DNA from: an uncultured Christensenella sp.
GTDB taxonomy: Bacteria > Bacillota > Clostridia > Christensenellales > Pumilibacteraceae
Reading direction: 5' to 3'
Assembly: GCA_910577945.1 (NCBI GenBank)
Contig: CAJTNI010000010.1
Coordinates: forward strand, 1-64,000
Length of the DNA: 64,000 bases
In this document: in pieces, positions 49,852 to 58,737 of the stretch
How the letters are laid out: each line of letters starts with the position of its first letter
How positions within the stretch are numbered: the stretch's first letter is position 1
Program-made: the position numbers and the translations under genes
The notes under the pieces: generated by a model
Seen by the model: the letters and a program-made list of their open reading frames with translations, nothing else
Databases searched by the model: none
What the model was told of the DNA's origin: nothing

Positions 49852-52374
49852 TTAAAGCCCTTTAATAGTAAGATTTTTGTACACGACCTCCGCGCCCTCG
49901 CTGTACAAGCCGAAATAGCCTGCGGGGAACGGGTGCGGGTCGGTATAGCGGAACACTTCCTTGCCGTCCACGCTCACCGCCACCGTATTGCCCTTGAACG
50001 TCGTTTTGATTTTGAACCAATGCTCGGTCAGGCTGTCGCGATGCCCGTGCGACTCGTATCTCACGTTGGTGCGCGTAAGCGTGTAGTTGTATTTACTCAA
50101 AGATACGAGGCTGTTCTTTATGCCCACGTAATAGCACTGCATGCTCGTGTTGTCGTCGAAATTGCTCGTCGCGTAATTGCTTGCGCGCAGTATCACGCCC
50201 GCACCGTAAATGTTCTCGGACACAAACCGCATGCTCACTTCCATTTCGCAATCGGATATCGTGCCGTCGCCGAAAAATACGAGCATGCGATTGCCGCTGC
50301 GCGTCATGTGTCCCTCGTCCGTCAGCCTGAACATGGACGAGTACAGCGCGCCGCGGTCCACCGTCTCTTTAAGGTCGGAGACAAGCCCGAACTCGCCGTA
50401 CGCCCTTTCCGTCATTGTGAACGATATGAACCCGACCTCGTTCTTGCCGCCGATGAGCGTGATAATATTCGCGCCCGCTTCCGCGTCGAACTCGGCGACG
50501 TTCGCCGAAACGATATTGCACAAAAAATCGTCCTCGCTCGCATTGACCTCGGGCAACGTTACGGTGTGCGCCGCGCCGCCGTTTATCTGAACGCCGATAT
50601 TGCGCCCTGCGTATTTTTTGTCGTACGTGAGCGTAAGCCCGTAATGCCCGCCCTTGCGGAAATACGCGGAGTAGCGCGCAAAGTCGCCGTCGTTGGCGAG
50701 CGTGAGCATGCGCGCACCGTCGTACGCCGCGTCGTCGGGATACTCGTCGGTATCCGCCTCCACGGTCGATATGCCCGAGCCGTCGCCCAGCCTGTACGAA
50801 TCGACGCCGTCGAACGCGCCGTCGGGCAAGTACGCCGACGCGCCGATTGCCGCGTCCGCTTGCTTGTACTCCATTCTGTCCGAGTACCCTCTCGCCACGT
50901 CGCTGAACGCCGTGTACCTCGCCGTGCCGCCCTCGTATCCTATCCTGCCCGCGCCCACCGTTATATCCGCGTCGGATATCTTGCGCATGTCGTCGAAATA
51001 CACGTCGCACTTCCCGTCCGCGTACGCAATGCGCACGGTGTGCAGCACGTCCTTGTCGAAGGCGTTTTTGAGCGTGCCCGCCGCGACGCGCCTGTCGTTC
51101 CCGTCAATAACGGCGTGGAGCGCAACGCTCTTGCCCGCGTAATCGACGACGGCGTAGACGTAGTTGTCAGCGTCCGTATATCCCGCAATGCACTTTACGT
51201 TGTCGCCCGTAAAATTGTATTCGGCGGTAAAAACGTCGCCCGTTGCGCGTACCGTCAAGCGCTTGTCGCCCGTTGCTTCGAAGCCGTCGCCCTCGGCGTT
51301 CTCGGCGGCGAATATCGGCATGCGCGGCGCAATCGAGTTCGTTTTGGACGCAGACACGCTCATTTGCGAGCCGTTGAACAGCAACCTGTCGATATTGAGG
51401 CTTCGCCACGGTCCATGCCCCGTCGTCGAATTGAGCGAATGATACGCCATGTAGCGGCTGTCCATGTCGGGACCGAGCACCGTCGAGCTGTGCCCCAAGC
51501 CCTTGAAATTGTTTTCCTCGTCCACGTTGAGCAGCACGGGATTGCCCGCGCCGTCGGTGAACGCGTCGCGCCGCGCCAGCTTGTCTCCGTCGCGCGCGGT
51601 GGCGTAGCACACGCGGTAGCCGGGGCTTGTGACCTGCGTGCCCGTGTAAGTCAGGTAGTAGCGCCCGTCGCGCTTAATCAGCATAGGACCTTCCGTCCAG
51701 CCCATGTTGGTGCTTTCCAGCTTAACGGCGCGCCCCGGCGTAGACTCGAAGCCGTCCATCTGTCTGATTTCGATACCGCCGTTCGCTGCGTTTAAAAAGT
51801 ATATGGTTTCGTCGTCGTCCATGAACACCGACGCGTCGATATTCATGCCGTAATTGCCCGAAATCACCTCGAACGGACCTTCGGGGCTGTCGGCGCGCAG
51901 CGTGTAATGCCCCTTGCCCGCAGGGCTCGTGAACATGTAGAACTTACCGTTAAATCCGAACACCTCGGGCGCGTACGCCGATAGCGTTACGGGGTCTTCG
52001 GACACGTAACCGTCGGCTAGTCCCGCGCCCGTGCATTTTTGCCAATGCACGAGGTCGCTCGATTTCCACCCGCGCACGCCGACCATGCCGTCGCGCGTGG
52101 ACACGTACAAATAGTAAGCGCCGTTGTATCGGAATATGTACGGGTCGCCCGCGCCGTACTCGGGCCATTGGTCGGGCAACAGCTCGCTCTTTATTTCGCC
52201 ATGCGCGCTGTAATCGCCGAAATCGCCGTTGTCGTACGTCACTATGCTTTTATGCTCTGGCGCATCGAAGGTCGCTCCGACTATGTTTTCGGGCGCGCCC
52301 GCGCACCCGCCGAGCAACGCCGTTTGCGAACACAGCGCAGCGACAGCCGCCGCCAAAATCCTGGATTTTTTCAT
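49852..52374 (-). CDS. GH43-type glycosidase lipoprotein with extra beta-sandwich domains
   Basis: 840 residues. Lipobox LLGGC. The five-blade propeller (about 60-370) has the GH43 catalytic set: Asp in GAGDPYIFRYNGAYYLY, Asp in MNIDASVFMDDD, and the general acid Glu in GWTEGPMLIKRDGRYYLTYTG. After it come a LamG/DUF1080-like domain (DNYVYAVVDYAGKSVAL...KCDVYFDDMRKI), a CBM6-like segment (YGLTLTYDKKYAGRNIGVQINGG) and a final lectin-like domain (SVDGKEVFRYTDPHPFPAGYFGLYSEG). GH43 enzymes act on arabinan, xylan or galactan side chains. The ATG lies 1 bp after the CBM9-like gene. Confidence 0.9.
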   Translation of the reverse strand: MKKSRILAAAVAALCSQTALLGGCAGAPENIVGATFDAPEHKSIVTYDNGDFGDYSAHGEIKSELLPDQWPEYGAGDPYIFRYNGAYYLYVSTRDGMVGVRGWKSSDLVHWQKCTGAGLADGYVSEDPVTLSAYAPEVFGFNGKFYMFTSPAGKGHYTLRADSPEGPFEVISGNYGMNIDASVFMDDDETIYFLNAANGGIEIRQMDGFESTPGRAVKLESTNMGWTEGPMLIKRDGRYYLTYTGTQVTSPGYRVCYATARDGDKLARRDAFTDGAGNPVLLNVDEENNFKGLGHSSTVLGPDMDSRYMAYHSLNSTTGHGPWRSLNIDRLLFNGSQMSVSASKTNSIAPRMPIFAAENAEGDGFEATGDKRLTVRATGDVFTAEYNFTGDNVKCIAGYTDADNYVYAVVDYAGKSVALHAVIDGNDRRVAAGTLKNAFDKDVLHTVRIAYADGKCDVYFDDMRKISDADITVGAGRIGYEGGTARYTAFSDVARGYSDRMEYKQADAAIGASAYLPDGAFDGVDSYRLGDGSGISTVEADTDEYPDDAAYDGARMLTLANDGDFARYSAYFRKGGHYGLTLTYDKKYAGRNIGVQINGGAAHTVTLPEVNASEDDFLCNIVSANVAEFDAEAGANIITLIGGKNEVGFISFTMTERAYGEFGLVSDLKETVDRGALYSSMFRLTDEGHMTRSGNRMLVFFGDGTISDCEMEVSMRFVSENIYGAGVILRASNYATSNFDDNTSMQCYYVGIKNSLVSLSKYNYTLTRTNVRYESHGHRDSLTEHWFKIKTTFKGNTVAVSVDGKEVFRYTDPHPFPAGYFGLYSEGAEVVYKNLTIKGL

Positions 52375-52375
52375 A

Positions 52376-53167
52376 TCAGCTCCTATCGGCGACAGCCTTC
52401 GGCTTCGACCGCTTGTATTCGTTGTAGGATAAAATCTTGTTGTCCGACGTGCGCAGCACCAAATATGCGGCGGGGCTTTGCGGGTCTACGAACTCGCCCT
52501 TGTAAGTCATGCCGTACCAGCCGTAATAGCTCTCCAAATTTTTGTTGTCGTCTACGGTGCGGTCCACCATGCCGAACGCAATACCGATATCGTCGTTCGC
52601 GCCCATACCGAGCTGCGCCACGGGTATCATTACCTCCATGAAGTAATAATCCTCCTCGGCGTCGTACCCCTCGCGCGTCTCGAACGCGTACATGCCCGAC
52701 CAAGCGAGCCACGCGCCGTTGCTGCCCGACAGTATGCGCGTGCGACTGTCGCGCCCGAGGTTTATTTGATAGCAGTTCGCCTGCGGGACAGCGCTCCTTG
52801 CGAGCTTCGAGTCTATGTAAATCTCTATACTGTCGCTGTACGTGACCTCGTCAGCCGCGCCCTCGCCCACATACGCGTACGGCGTTGTGTCCAGCACCTC
52901 GAAGTAAAAATACAACGCCGTCGGGCGACGCATGACGGTCACTTTACAGCCCTTGAAGCTCACGGTCGCCTTTTTGCCGACGCTCCACAGCTCGTCGTCG
53001 TCAAGCCCGTCGATTACGACCTCCGACTTAATCATGTTGCCCGCATAGTCGAACGGGTCGGATTTTCCGACCGTCGGCGACGTTAAAAACGGGTCGGCGG
53101 AGGCGCATGCGCAAAGGCACGTACAAAGCGCCGCCGCTATGGGTATTGCAATATGCTTGGGTTTCAT
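52376..53167 (-). CDS. CBM9-like (DOMON-type) surface lipoprotein
   Basis: 263 residues from the ATG at 53167; longer readings overlap the permease gene and have no start signal. Lipoprotein signal (LCTCLCACAS). The body fits a family-9-type carbohydrate-binding domain: VVIDGLDDDELWS, RRPTALYFYFEVLDTTPYAYV, YSDSIEIYIDSK and YYFMEVMIPVAQLG, the usual order in CBM9/DOMON proteins. It lies between the importer permease and GH43 genes. Probably captures xylan- or glucan-type ligand for the enzymes and importer. Confidence 0.8.
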   Translation of the reverse strand: MKPKHIAIPIAAALCTCLCACASADPFLTSPTVGKSDPFDYAGNMIKSEVVIDGLDDDELWSVGKKATVSFKGCKVTVMRRPTALYFYFEVLDTTPYAYVGEGAADEVTYSDSIEIYIDSKLARSAVPQANCYQINLGRDSRTRILSGSNGAWLAWSGMYAFETREGYDAEEDYYFMEVMIPVAQLGMGANDDIGIAFGMVDRTVDDNKNLESYYGWYGMTYKGEFVDPQSPAAYLVLRTSDNKILSYNEYKRSKPKAVADRS

Positions 53168-53199
53168 TTTTCTACCGCCTTTATGTTCAGTCAGTAAGC

Positions 53200-54084
53200 T
53201 CAATCCTTCATGCCCGACATGGCGAGCGATTGAACGAAGTATTTTTGGCACGCGATATATATAACTATAATGGGAATGCTGCTGATAACCGCGCCCGCCA
53301 TTACCAGCGGGTAGTCGGGCATGCGCTGCATGTTGTCGTTGATTTGCGCGAGCAACGCTTGCAGCGTCAGCCAATTCGACCCCGACAGGTACAGCGACGG
53401 CGCAAAGTAGTCGTTCCATATCCCCAAGAACCAAAACACCACCTGCGCGGCTATCGCGGGGAACATCGACGGCAGCATGATTCTCACAAATATGCCAAAC
53501 CAGCTCGCACCGTCCACCCGTCCCGCCTCGATTAGCGCCGACGGCACCGATTTCAGGTACTGAATGAAAAAGAACATCATGCTCACGTTGCCGAACAGCC
53601 CGGGTATGATAAGCGGCAGCGGCGTGCCCACCCAGCCAATTGCCGAAAACGCGCGGTACTGCGGCAGCATGAGCGCGGCGTACGGCACCATCATGCCGCT
53701 CATCAAAAACAACAGCCAAAACCGCTTATGCGGCAGCCGCATTTTCGCAAACGCGAACGCCGCAAGCGCTGTGACGAACGTTCCCGCGGGAACGACGGCA
53801 AGCTCCAAAAACACGGTGTTCAGCATTGCGCGAACAAAGCTCGGGTCTTGGTCGGTCAAGGCGAAATAGCTGTCGAGCTTGAACGTTTCGGGGAACAGCT
53901 TGATTTCCATCGACATGGCTTCGAGCCGACCTTTAAACGACGTGAGTATCATCCATGCGTACGGAAACACCGTTATGAACGCGACAGCCGCCACGAGCGC
54001 CCACACGATTATCGCGCGAATCACCCTGCCCGTCCTGTTATGCTTGACCTTTTTCGGTCTCAATGCTTTGGTTAAAGGACTCAA
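53200..54084 (-). CDS. Sugar ABC transporter permease, MalG/CUT1 type
   Basis: 294 residues, six helices, EAA loop ALIEAGRVDGASWFGIFVRIMLPSMFPAI. I place the start at a TTG (54084) six bases after GGGAGG; the open frame continues upstream into the other permease gene but has no start signal. Together with the upstream permease it forms the channel of a carbohydrate importer. No ATPase gene is in the operon, which is usual for Firmicutes CUT1 systems that share MsmX. Confidence 0.9.
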   Translation of the reverse strand: MSPLTKALRPKKVKHNRTGRVIRAIIVWALVAAVAFITVFPYAWMILTSFKGRLEAMSMEIKLFPETFKLDSYFALTDQDPSFVRAMLNTVFLELAVVPAGTFVTALAAFAFAKMRLPHKRFWLLFLMSGMMVPYAALMLPQYRAFSAIGWVGTPLPLIIPGLFGNVSMMFFFIQYLKSVPSALIEAGRVDGASWFGIFVRIMLPSMFPAIAAQVVFWFLGIWNDYFAPSLYLSGSNWLTLQALLAQINDNMQRMPDYPLVMAGAVISSIPIIVIYIACQKYFVQSLAMSGMKD

Positions 54085-54121
54085 AAATCGCCTCCCGTGA
54101 TGTAAACGCCCGCGCCGCGCG

Positions 54122-55030
54122 CTAGTCCTCGTACACCCATTTATCGGATATCTTAAACTGCACGAACGTGATAAGCATGATGAACGCCGCAAGTATGAGC
54201 GACGCCGCGCTCGCAAGCCCCTGCTTGCCCGTGTTGATGCCGTACTGCCATATAAAGTACACTATCGTCTGCGCGCCCGGCGCGCCCGCCGCAAAAACCT
54301 GCGCGTCCGCGTACGACTGCAAACCGCCGATTACGCCCGTGATAAGCATGTAGAACATTGTCGGCGTGATGAGCGGCAGCGTGATTTTAAAGAACTTGCG
54401 CGCCGCCGACGCGCCGTCTATGTCCGCCGCCTCGTAATAGCTGGCAGGTATTGCGAGCATGCCCGCGAGGCAAAGTATCATCGTTCCGCCCATGCCCGAC
54501 CAAGTGTTCTTTATTATTATCGCTATCTTGATAAGCCAGCCGTTGCTGTACCAGGGCACGGTCGCGCCGAGTATGCCGTTTATCAAGCCGTATTCGGGAT
54601 TGAACAGGTATCGGAACACCAGGTTAATCGCGACGACGCTTGTCACCGACGGCAGGTAGAACAGAACCTGAAACAGCTTGTTGCTCCGCCTAATCGCCTT
54701 CGCCTGCAACAGCGCCGCGAGCGCAAGCCCCACCGCTATGCCGATAGGCACGCCCAACAGCATAAACACGGTGTTGCCGATTGCGCGGAAAAACGCCACC
54801 GAATATATCTTGCTCGAAAACAAATCGACGAAGTTTTGAAACCCCAAAAAGATATATTCCTCGCGAAACACGTTATAGTCCATCATGGAAAACACGAACA
54901 CCGCGACGAGCGTAAACAGCGTAAAAATCATAAACCCCGTCACGGGCAGCGCTATAAACAGCCGCGCCGTGCGCCGCTCGCTCTTGTGCAAATCCGTCTT
55001 TTTGCTTCCGTGCCTTCGCGTCGCCGTCAT
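54122..55030 (-). CDS. Sugar ABC transporter permease, MalF/CUT1 type
   Basis: 302 residues, six helices, EAA loop YYEAADIDGASAARKFFKITLPLITPTM. Ribosome site GGAAGGG, ATG immediately after the binding-protein stop (1-bp gap). It resembles UgpA/LplB-type permeases for oligosaccharides. Confidence 0.92.
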   Translation of the reverse strand: MTATRRHGSKKTDLHKSERRTARLFIALPVTGFMIFTLFTLVAVFVFSMMDYNVFREEYIFLGFQNFVDLFSSKIYSVAFFRAIGNTVFMLLGVPIGIAVGLALAALLQAKAIRRSNKLFQVLFYLPSVTSVVAINLVFRYLFNPEYGLINGILGATVPWYSNGWLIKIAIIIKNTWSGMGGTMILCLAGMLAIPASYYEAADIDGASAARKFFKITLPLITPTMFYMLITGVIGGLQSYADAQVFAAGAPGAQTIVYFIWQYGINTGKQGLASAASLILAAFIMLITFVQFKISDKWVYED

Positions 55031-55031
55031 A

Positions 55032-56441
55032 TCAACCCTTCCATCTTTCGTTCATGATATCGAGGTCGTTTTGTAAATCGTTTCGATACGCTTCGAGCTT
55101 GGTTTTGATAAGCGCCGCATCCGTCGCGCGCCACAAATCCTCCTCCGCCAAGTACGACAAAAGGTTGTCCTTCCACGTGCCGTCGTACGTATAGTACAGC
55201 GGGCGCGTCTTGCTGCTAATCCTGTCGTCCGCCGCGCTTTCGTAAAGCCCTATGCTGTTGGTATTGCCGTCTATCACGTCAACGAACAGCGAACGGTGCT
55301 CGGGCTGGACCTTCCACTCCGCGGAAATGAAATCGGTCTTTGCCATATCCATGAGGTTGGGCACTTGCTGACCGAGCTCCAAAGCCTTTCTCTGGCACGA
55401 CTCGCTCATGCTCAGCCACTTGGCAAAATCGACGGCAACGTCCCGCTTTTTGGTTTTGGCGGAAACGCCGTAGCACATAGAGCCCGCAAACGTGACCGAC
55501 TGCGCGTCGGGATTTTTGCCGTTGTACGGCACGGGGCAAATATCGTACTCGATATCGTAATTCCAAAAATCGGCGTTATCCCACGGTCCCATCCAGGTAA
55601 AAATCGTTTTGCCGTTGAAAAAGCGCGTGTACGCGTCCGTCGCGCCGCTCATGTCCGCCGACGGCATGACCTTGTCCACCGTCGCGAGCTGAATATTGAA
55701 CACGACCGCGTCGATAAAGTTGTCGTCTATCCTTTGCTCGGACGCGTCGTCCGTGAAATAATTGGCGGCGTTGCTGTAAAGCGCGGCGTCCATTTCGTAA
55801 TACGGAATGCCGTACAGGTCGGTCTCGCCGCGCGTAAGGTCTTTCAGCAAGCCGCGGAACTCATCCCAGGTCATGGGGTCGGTCGGGTCGAGCAGCTCGT
55901 ACACGTCGGCGCGGTCAAGCCCGTTTTTGTCGATTTGCTTTTCCAAAAGCTTTTTGTTGTAGGTCAGGCAAACCGGTCCCAAATCCTTGGGAAAGCCGTA
56001 AAGACTGCCGCTGCCCAAGCTCTTGGTCTGCGCATCGTACCGATACTCGTTTATCGCCGCGGGCCACACCGCGTTAAGCTCCGCCTCGCTCACCGACCCG
56101 TCCAAATCGAGCATAACTCCCGCGTCCGCCCACGCCGCAAAATCGGTGTCGGGCATAAAGAATACGTCGGGCTTTTTGCGCTCGGCTTGGAATTTGCCCA
56201 TGTAAATGCTCGACTCGTAATGCGTCGGCGCGACGGTCACGCCGGGGTGCTCGTCCTCGTATTGCGCAATCAACTGCTCGTAAACCGCGACCTCCGCGGG
56301 CGAGCCCCAAAACCAAAACGTTATCTTGTTGGGGTCGGAGCTTTCCGTATCGCCGCACGCCGCAACGCCGCTCAACGCCGCCGCGACGGACGCGCCCAAC
56401 GCCGCGATTTTCATCATGCTTGTGCTTCGCTTATTTTTCAT
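55032..56441 (-). CDS. Extracellular sugar-binding lipoprotein (CUT1 importer)
   Basis: 469 residues from the ATG at 56441 (GGGAGG five bases upstream). Lipobox LSGVAAC, mature part opening NKITFWFWGSPAEVAVYEQLIAQYEDEHPGVTV, typical of family 1 solute-binding proteins. Aromatic residues in the cleft (WMGPWDNADFWNYD) suit stacking on sugars. It supplies the two permeases downstream, and the YesL-like gene precedes it by 48 bp. Confidence 0.93.
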   Translation of the reverse strand: MKNKRSTSMMKIAALGASVAAALSGVAACGDTESSDPNKITFWFWGSPAEVAVYEQLIAQYEDEHPGVTVAPTHYESSIYMGKFQAERKKPDVFFMPDTDFAAWADAGVMLDLDGSVSEAELNAVWPAAINEYRYDAQTKSLGSGSLYGFPKDLGPVCLTYNKKLLEKQIDKNGLDRADVYELLDPTDPMTWDEFRGLLKDLTRGETDLYGIPYYEMDAALYSNAANYFTDDASEQRIDDNFIDAVVFNIQLATVDKVMPSADMSGATDAYTRFFNGKTIFTWMGPWDNADFWNYDIEYDICPVPYNGKNPDAQSVTFAGSMCYGVSAKTKKRDVAVDFAKWLSMSESCQRKALELGQQVPNLMDMAKTDFISAEWKVQPEHRSLFVDVIDGNTNSIGLYESAADDRISSKTRPLYYTYDGTWKDNLLSYLAEEDLWRATDAALIKTKLEAYRNDLQNDLDIMNERWKG

Positions 56442-56489
56442 GTGTGCCTCCCGTGATTGTTTTATAAACAAGCTGCGGCATTCGCCGAG

Positions 56490-57299
56490 CTATTTTGCCG
56501 TTGCGTCCGCCGCGCCGCCCGCGACGATATCGTCCGCGCCGAGCGCGACCTGCTCCACGACCTCCGACCGCCCTATCACGCCGTCGAAAAACCGCTTGCC
56601 GTACCAAAGCCAAAATATAATTCCGAACGCCGTACCCAAAACCGAATACGTCGTCCACAACACCAACTGCGCGATAAACGGAGTAAGCGCGCATGCCGCA
56701 ATGGGCAACGCGCAAAGCACGGTAACGCCTATCGTTCGGAACGTGCGCATAAAATACAGCCTGAACGCGTTGCCGAGCGCGGCGCGCAGCGTTTCGTCGT
56801 AGTACGCGCACTCTACCGCCGCCAAGCACATTGCGGGAACGAGCACCGCCGCCTGTATGACCGACGCCGCTATCCCCGCGCCGTACAGCAAGCCCGCGCC
56901 TATGTACGAATATAGCGTCGGCGTAATCACGGCGAGCGACAGCGACAACCATATAATAAAAGCGAACAGCAAATACTTTAAGCCGTTTTTTCGTATCCCT
57001 GCGCCGAATCGCTTGCGTACGTCCATGTTTCCGTCCACGAGCATGCTTTTATAGCAATACAGCGCGCCCGCAAGCCCGATTGAATATACGAGCATGCACG
57101 GCAGCATGCCGACAGACGCGAGCACGACGCCGCCGCCCACCGCGCTCGACGCCGCGCGCAAGACGGCAGAATAGCATTGACAAACGACCGTCCAGGCGAT
57201 AAACGGCAACGCGAACGGCAACGCGAGCGCGTTGCAGCTCACTATCGCCGACTTGCACAACCATACGTTATTCAACCATTTATGCCCGTGCCCCAACAC
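56490..57299 (-). CDS. YesL-like (DUF624) membrane protein of a sugar importer operon
   Basis: 269 residues with six or so hydrophobic segments. First gene of the importer operon, starting with GTG five bases after GGAGG. Small polytopic YesL/DUF624 proteins very often accompany CUT1 importers in Firmicutes; the family assignment here rests on size, topology, the N-terminal pattern KWLNNVWLCKSAIVSCNALALPF and context rather than a decisive motif. Its role in uptake is not known. Confidence 0.6.
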   Translation of the reverse strand: MLGHGHKWLNNVWLCKSAIVSCNALALPFALPFIAWTVVCQCYSAVLRAASSAVGGGVVLASVGMLPCMLVYSIGLAGALYCYKSMLVDGNMDVRKRFGAGIRKNGLKYLLFAFIIWLSLSLAVITPTLYSYIGAGLLYGAGIAASVIQAAVLVPAMCLAAVECAYYDETLRAALGNAFRLYFMRTFRTIGVTVLCALPIAACALTPFIAQLVLWTTYSVLGTAFGIIFWLWYGKRFFDGVIGRSEVVEQVALGADDIVAGGAADATAK

Positions 57300-57350
57300 T
57301 TTATCCTCCGCTTAATCGAGCTTTTCGATATCGAAAATTCCCGTGTTTAT

Positions 57351-57380
57351 ATTCTAGCATTCGCTTTTTCTTAATGTCAA
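57351..57380 (-). promoter_or_regulatory. Promoter of the importer / glycosidase operon
   Basis: TTGACA (57375-57380), 18 bp, TAGAAT (57351-57356). It should transcribe yesL-like through the triple-lectin lipoprotein, about 11 kb. Confidence 0.8.
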
Positions 57381-57413
57381 TACGCATTATCTTTGCTTGC
57401 AATTTCCCGTCGT

Positions 57414-57437
57414 GAATTACAATATATATTGTAATTC
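57414..57437. promoter_or_regulatory. Perfect 24-bp palindrome between divergent promoters
   Basis: The half-site GAATTACAATAT and its exact reverse complement meet at 57425/57426. It lies 34 bp upstream of the leftward -35 and 24 bp upstream of the rightward -35. The near-copy at 46161-46184 supports a true operator, most simply of the ArsR-type regulator encoded at 57528. Confidence 0.8.
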
Positions 57438-57460
57438 AACGACACATTCGCGCATAAATA

Positions 57461-57489
57461 TTGACATTCTTCAATAGATACGATATAAT
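57461..57489 (+). promoter_or_regulatory. Consensus promoter of the ArsR-type regulator
   Basis: TTGACA (57461-57466), 17 bp, TATAAT (57484-57489), about 31 nt of leader, then GAGGTGG before the ATG at 57528. Confidence 0.85.
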
Positions 57490-57527
57490 TACGGCGTAGA
57501 TAAAAATAATAAATACGAGGTGGGACG

Positions 57528-58538
57528 ATGTCGCAGGAGAAATCGCGTTTAAAGCTGCTCACGTTATACGACAGCGAGGAGCAAATCGCCAAGGTCGCGC
57601 AGGCGCTGTCGGTCAAAACGCGCAGAGACATAATCAAGATAATAAGCAAAGCGCCGTGCTGTATCAACGATATCGCATGGAAGCTCAATATTCCCGTGTC
57701 TACGGCGTCCTTTCACGTCAAGACGCTCGTGGACGCGAACATTTTGCGTTACACCTCGTCCAACAACAAGCGCGGCAACGAAAAGCTGGTGTCGCTGAAT
57801 ATAGTCATGTTCAACCTGCTGCTGGACAGAGACTCGACGACGGTGTTCGACAACGTGCAAATGATAAGCGTACCCATCGGCAGCTACACCTCGTACAAAG
57901 CCGAGCCGACGTGCGGCATAAACACGCCGAACGGCGTACTGATAATAGAGGACACGCCGATTATGTTCTCGTCGCCGCAGCGGTTCGAGGCGGGACACAT
58001 TTGGTTGAAGTGCGGGTATTTGGAATACGCCGTGCCGCTTCTCAACTATTCGGGCTCGCGGTCGATAGGCACAAACACGCTGTACGACAAGCGCGCCATT
58101 CGCTCGGTAAGTTTCAGGTTCGAGCTGTGCAGCGAGACGGCAATGTACGACCACGACTGCAAAAGCAATATCACCTTTTCGGTCAACGGCTTGGAGGCGT
58201 GCACGTTTTTGAGCACGGGCGATTTCGGCGAGCACCGCGGCAGACTCAATCCCGATTGGTATCCGAGCACGGACTCGCAATACGGGCTGCTGTATAATAT
58301 CGACGTGCGCTACGACGGCACGTATCTCAACGAAAAGCGCGTGTCGGAAATCACCGTAGACGACTTGAATCTCGTAAACAACGACGTGTTGGTTTTTCGC
58401 ATAGAAGTAAAGCCCGACGCGAAGCACGTGGGCGGGTTCAATCTTTTCGGAAAGACGTTCGGCGACTATCCGCAGGATATCGACATAGCGATAACGTATC
58501 AAAACGTTCAAAAAGTACGGGATGGCGACCGCGGTTGA
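57528..58538 (+). CDS. ArsR-type winged-helix regulator with large C-terminal beta-rich domain
   Basis: 336 residues. Residues about 18-95 are an ArsR-like winged helix (KVAQALSVKTRRDIIKIISKAPCCINDIAWKLNIPVSTASFHVKTLVDANILRY). The following 240 residues form a beta-rich domain (FEAGHIWLKCGYLEYAVPLLNYSG, FSVNGLEACTFLSTGDFGEHRG) with no metal-binding Cys motif, so it is not a metal sensor. Architecture and place, divergent from a sugar importer and glycosidases, suggest a carbohydrate-sensing activator or repressor. The palindrome in its promoter region recurs at the GH31 operon. Strong ribosome site. Confidence 0.85.
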   Translation: MSQEKSRLKLLTLYDSEEQIAKVAQALSVKTRRDIIKIISKAPCCINDIAWKLNIPVSTASFHVKTLVDANILRYTSSNNKRGNEKLVSLNIVMFNLLLDRDSTTVFDNVQMISVPIGSYTSYKAEPTCGINTPNGVLIIEDTPIMFSSPQRFEAGHIWLKCGYLEYAVPLLNYSGSRSIGTNTLYDKRAIRSVSFRFELCSETAMYDHDCKSNITFSVNGLEACTFLSTGDFGEHRGRLNPDWYPSTDSQYGLLYNIDVRYDGTYLNEKRVSEITVDDLNLVNNDVLVFRIEVKPDAKHVGGFNLFGKTFGDYPQDIDIAITYQNVQKVRDGDRG

Positions 58539-58682
58539 ACACATATTAACGGGCAAATTACGGTCTATACGCGCGACGTCGTAGCCTCGGCGCTACTGCG
58601 AGCGAGTTTAACGCCGATAGAGCCGAAAACAGTCCGTTCGGGTGTGTCCGACTGCGGTCGCTACCCCGTAGATGACGGCAAG

Positions 58683-58723
58683 CAAAAACCGCCCCTCGTC
58701 GATTTAATGACGAAGGGCGGTTT
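58683..58723 (-). terminator. Terminator after galM (possibly bidirectional)
   Basis: AAACCGCCC-TTCGTC...GACGAGGGGCGGTTT (58686-58723) with TTTTT on the minus strand. The rest of 58539-58737, between the two convergent genes, shows no ORF; only a small GTAGC...GCTAC hairpin near 58580. Confidence 0.9.
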
Positions 58724-58737
58724 ATTGTAGTCAGGCT

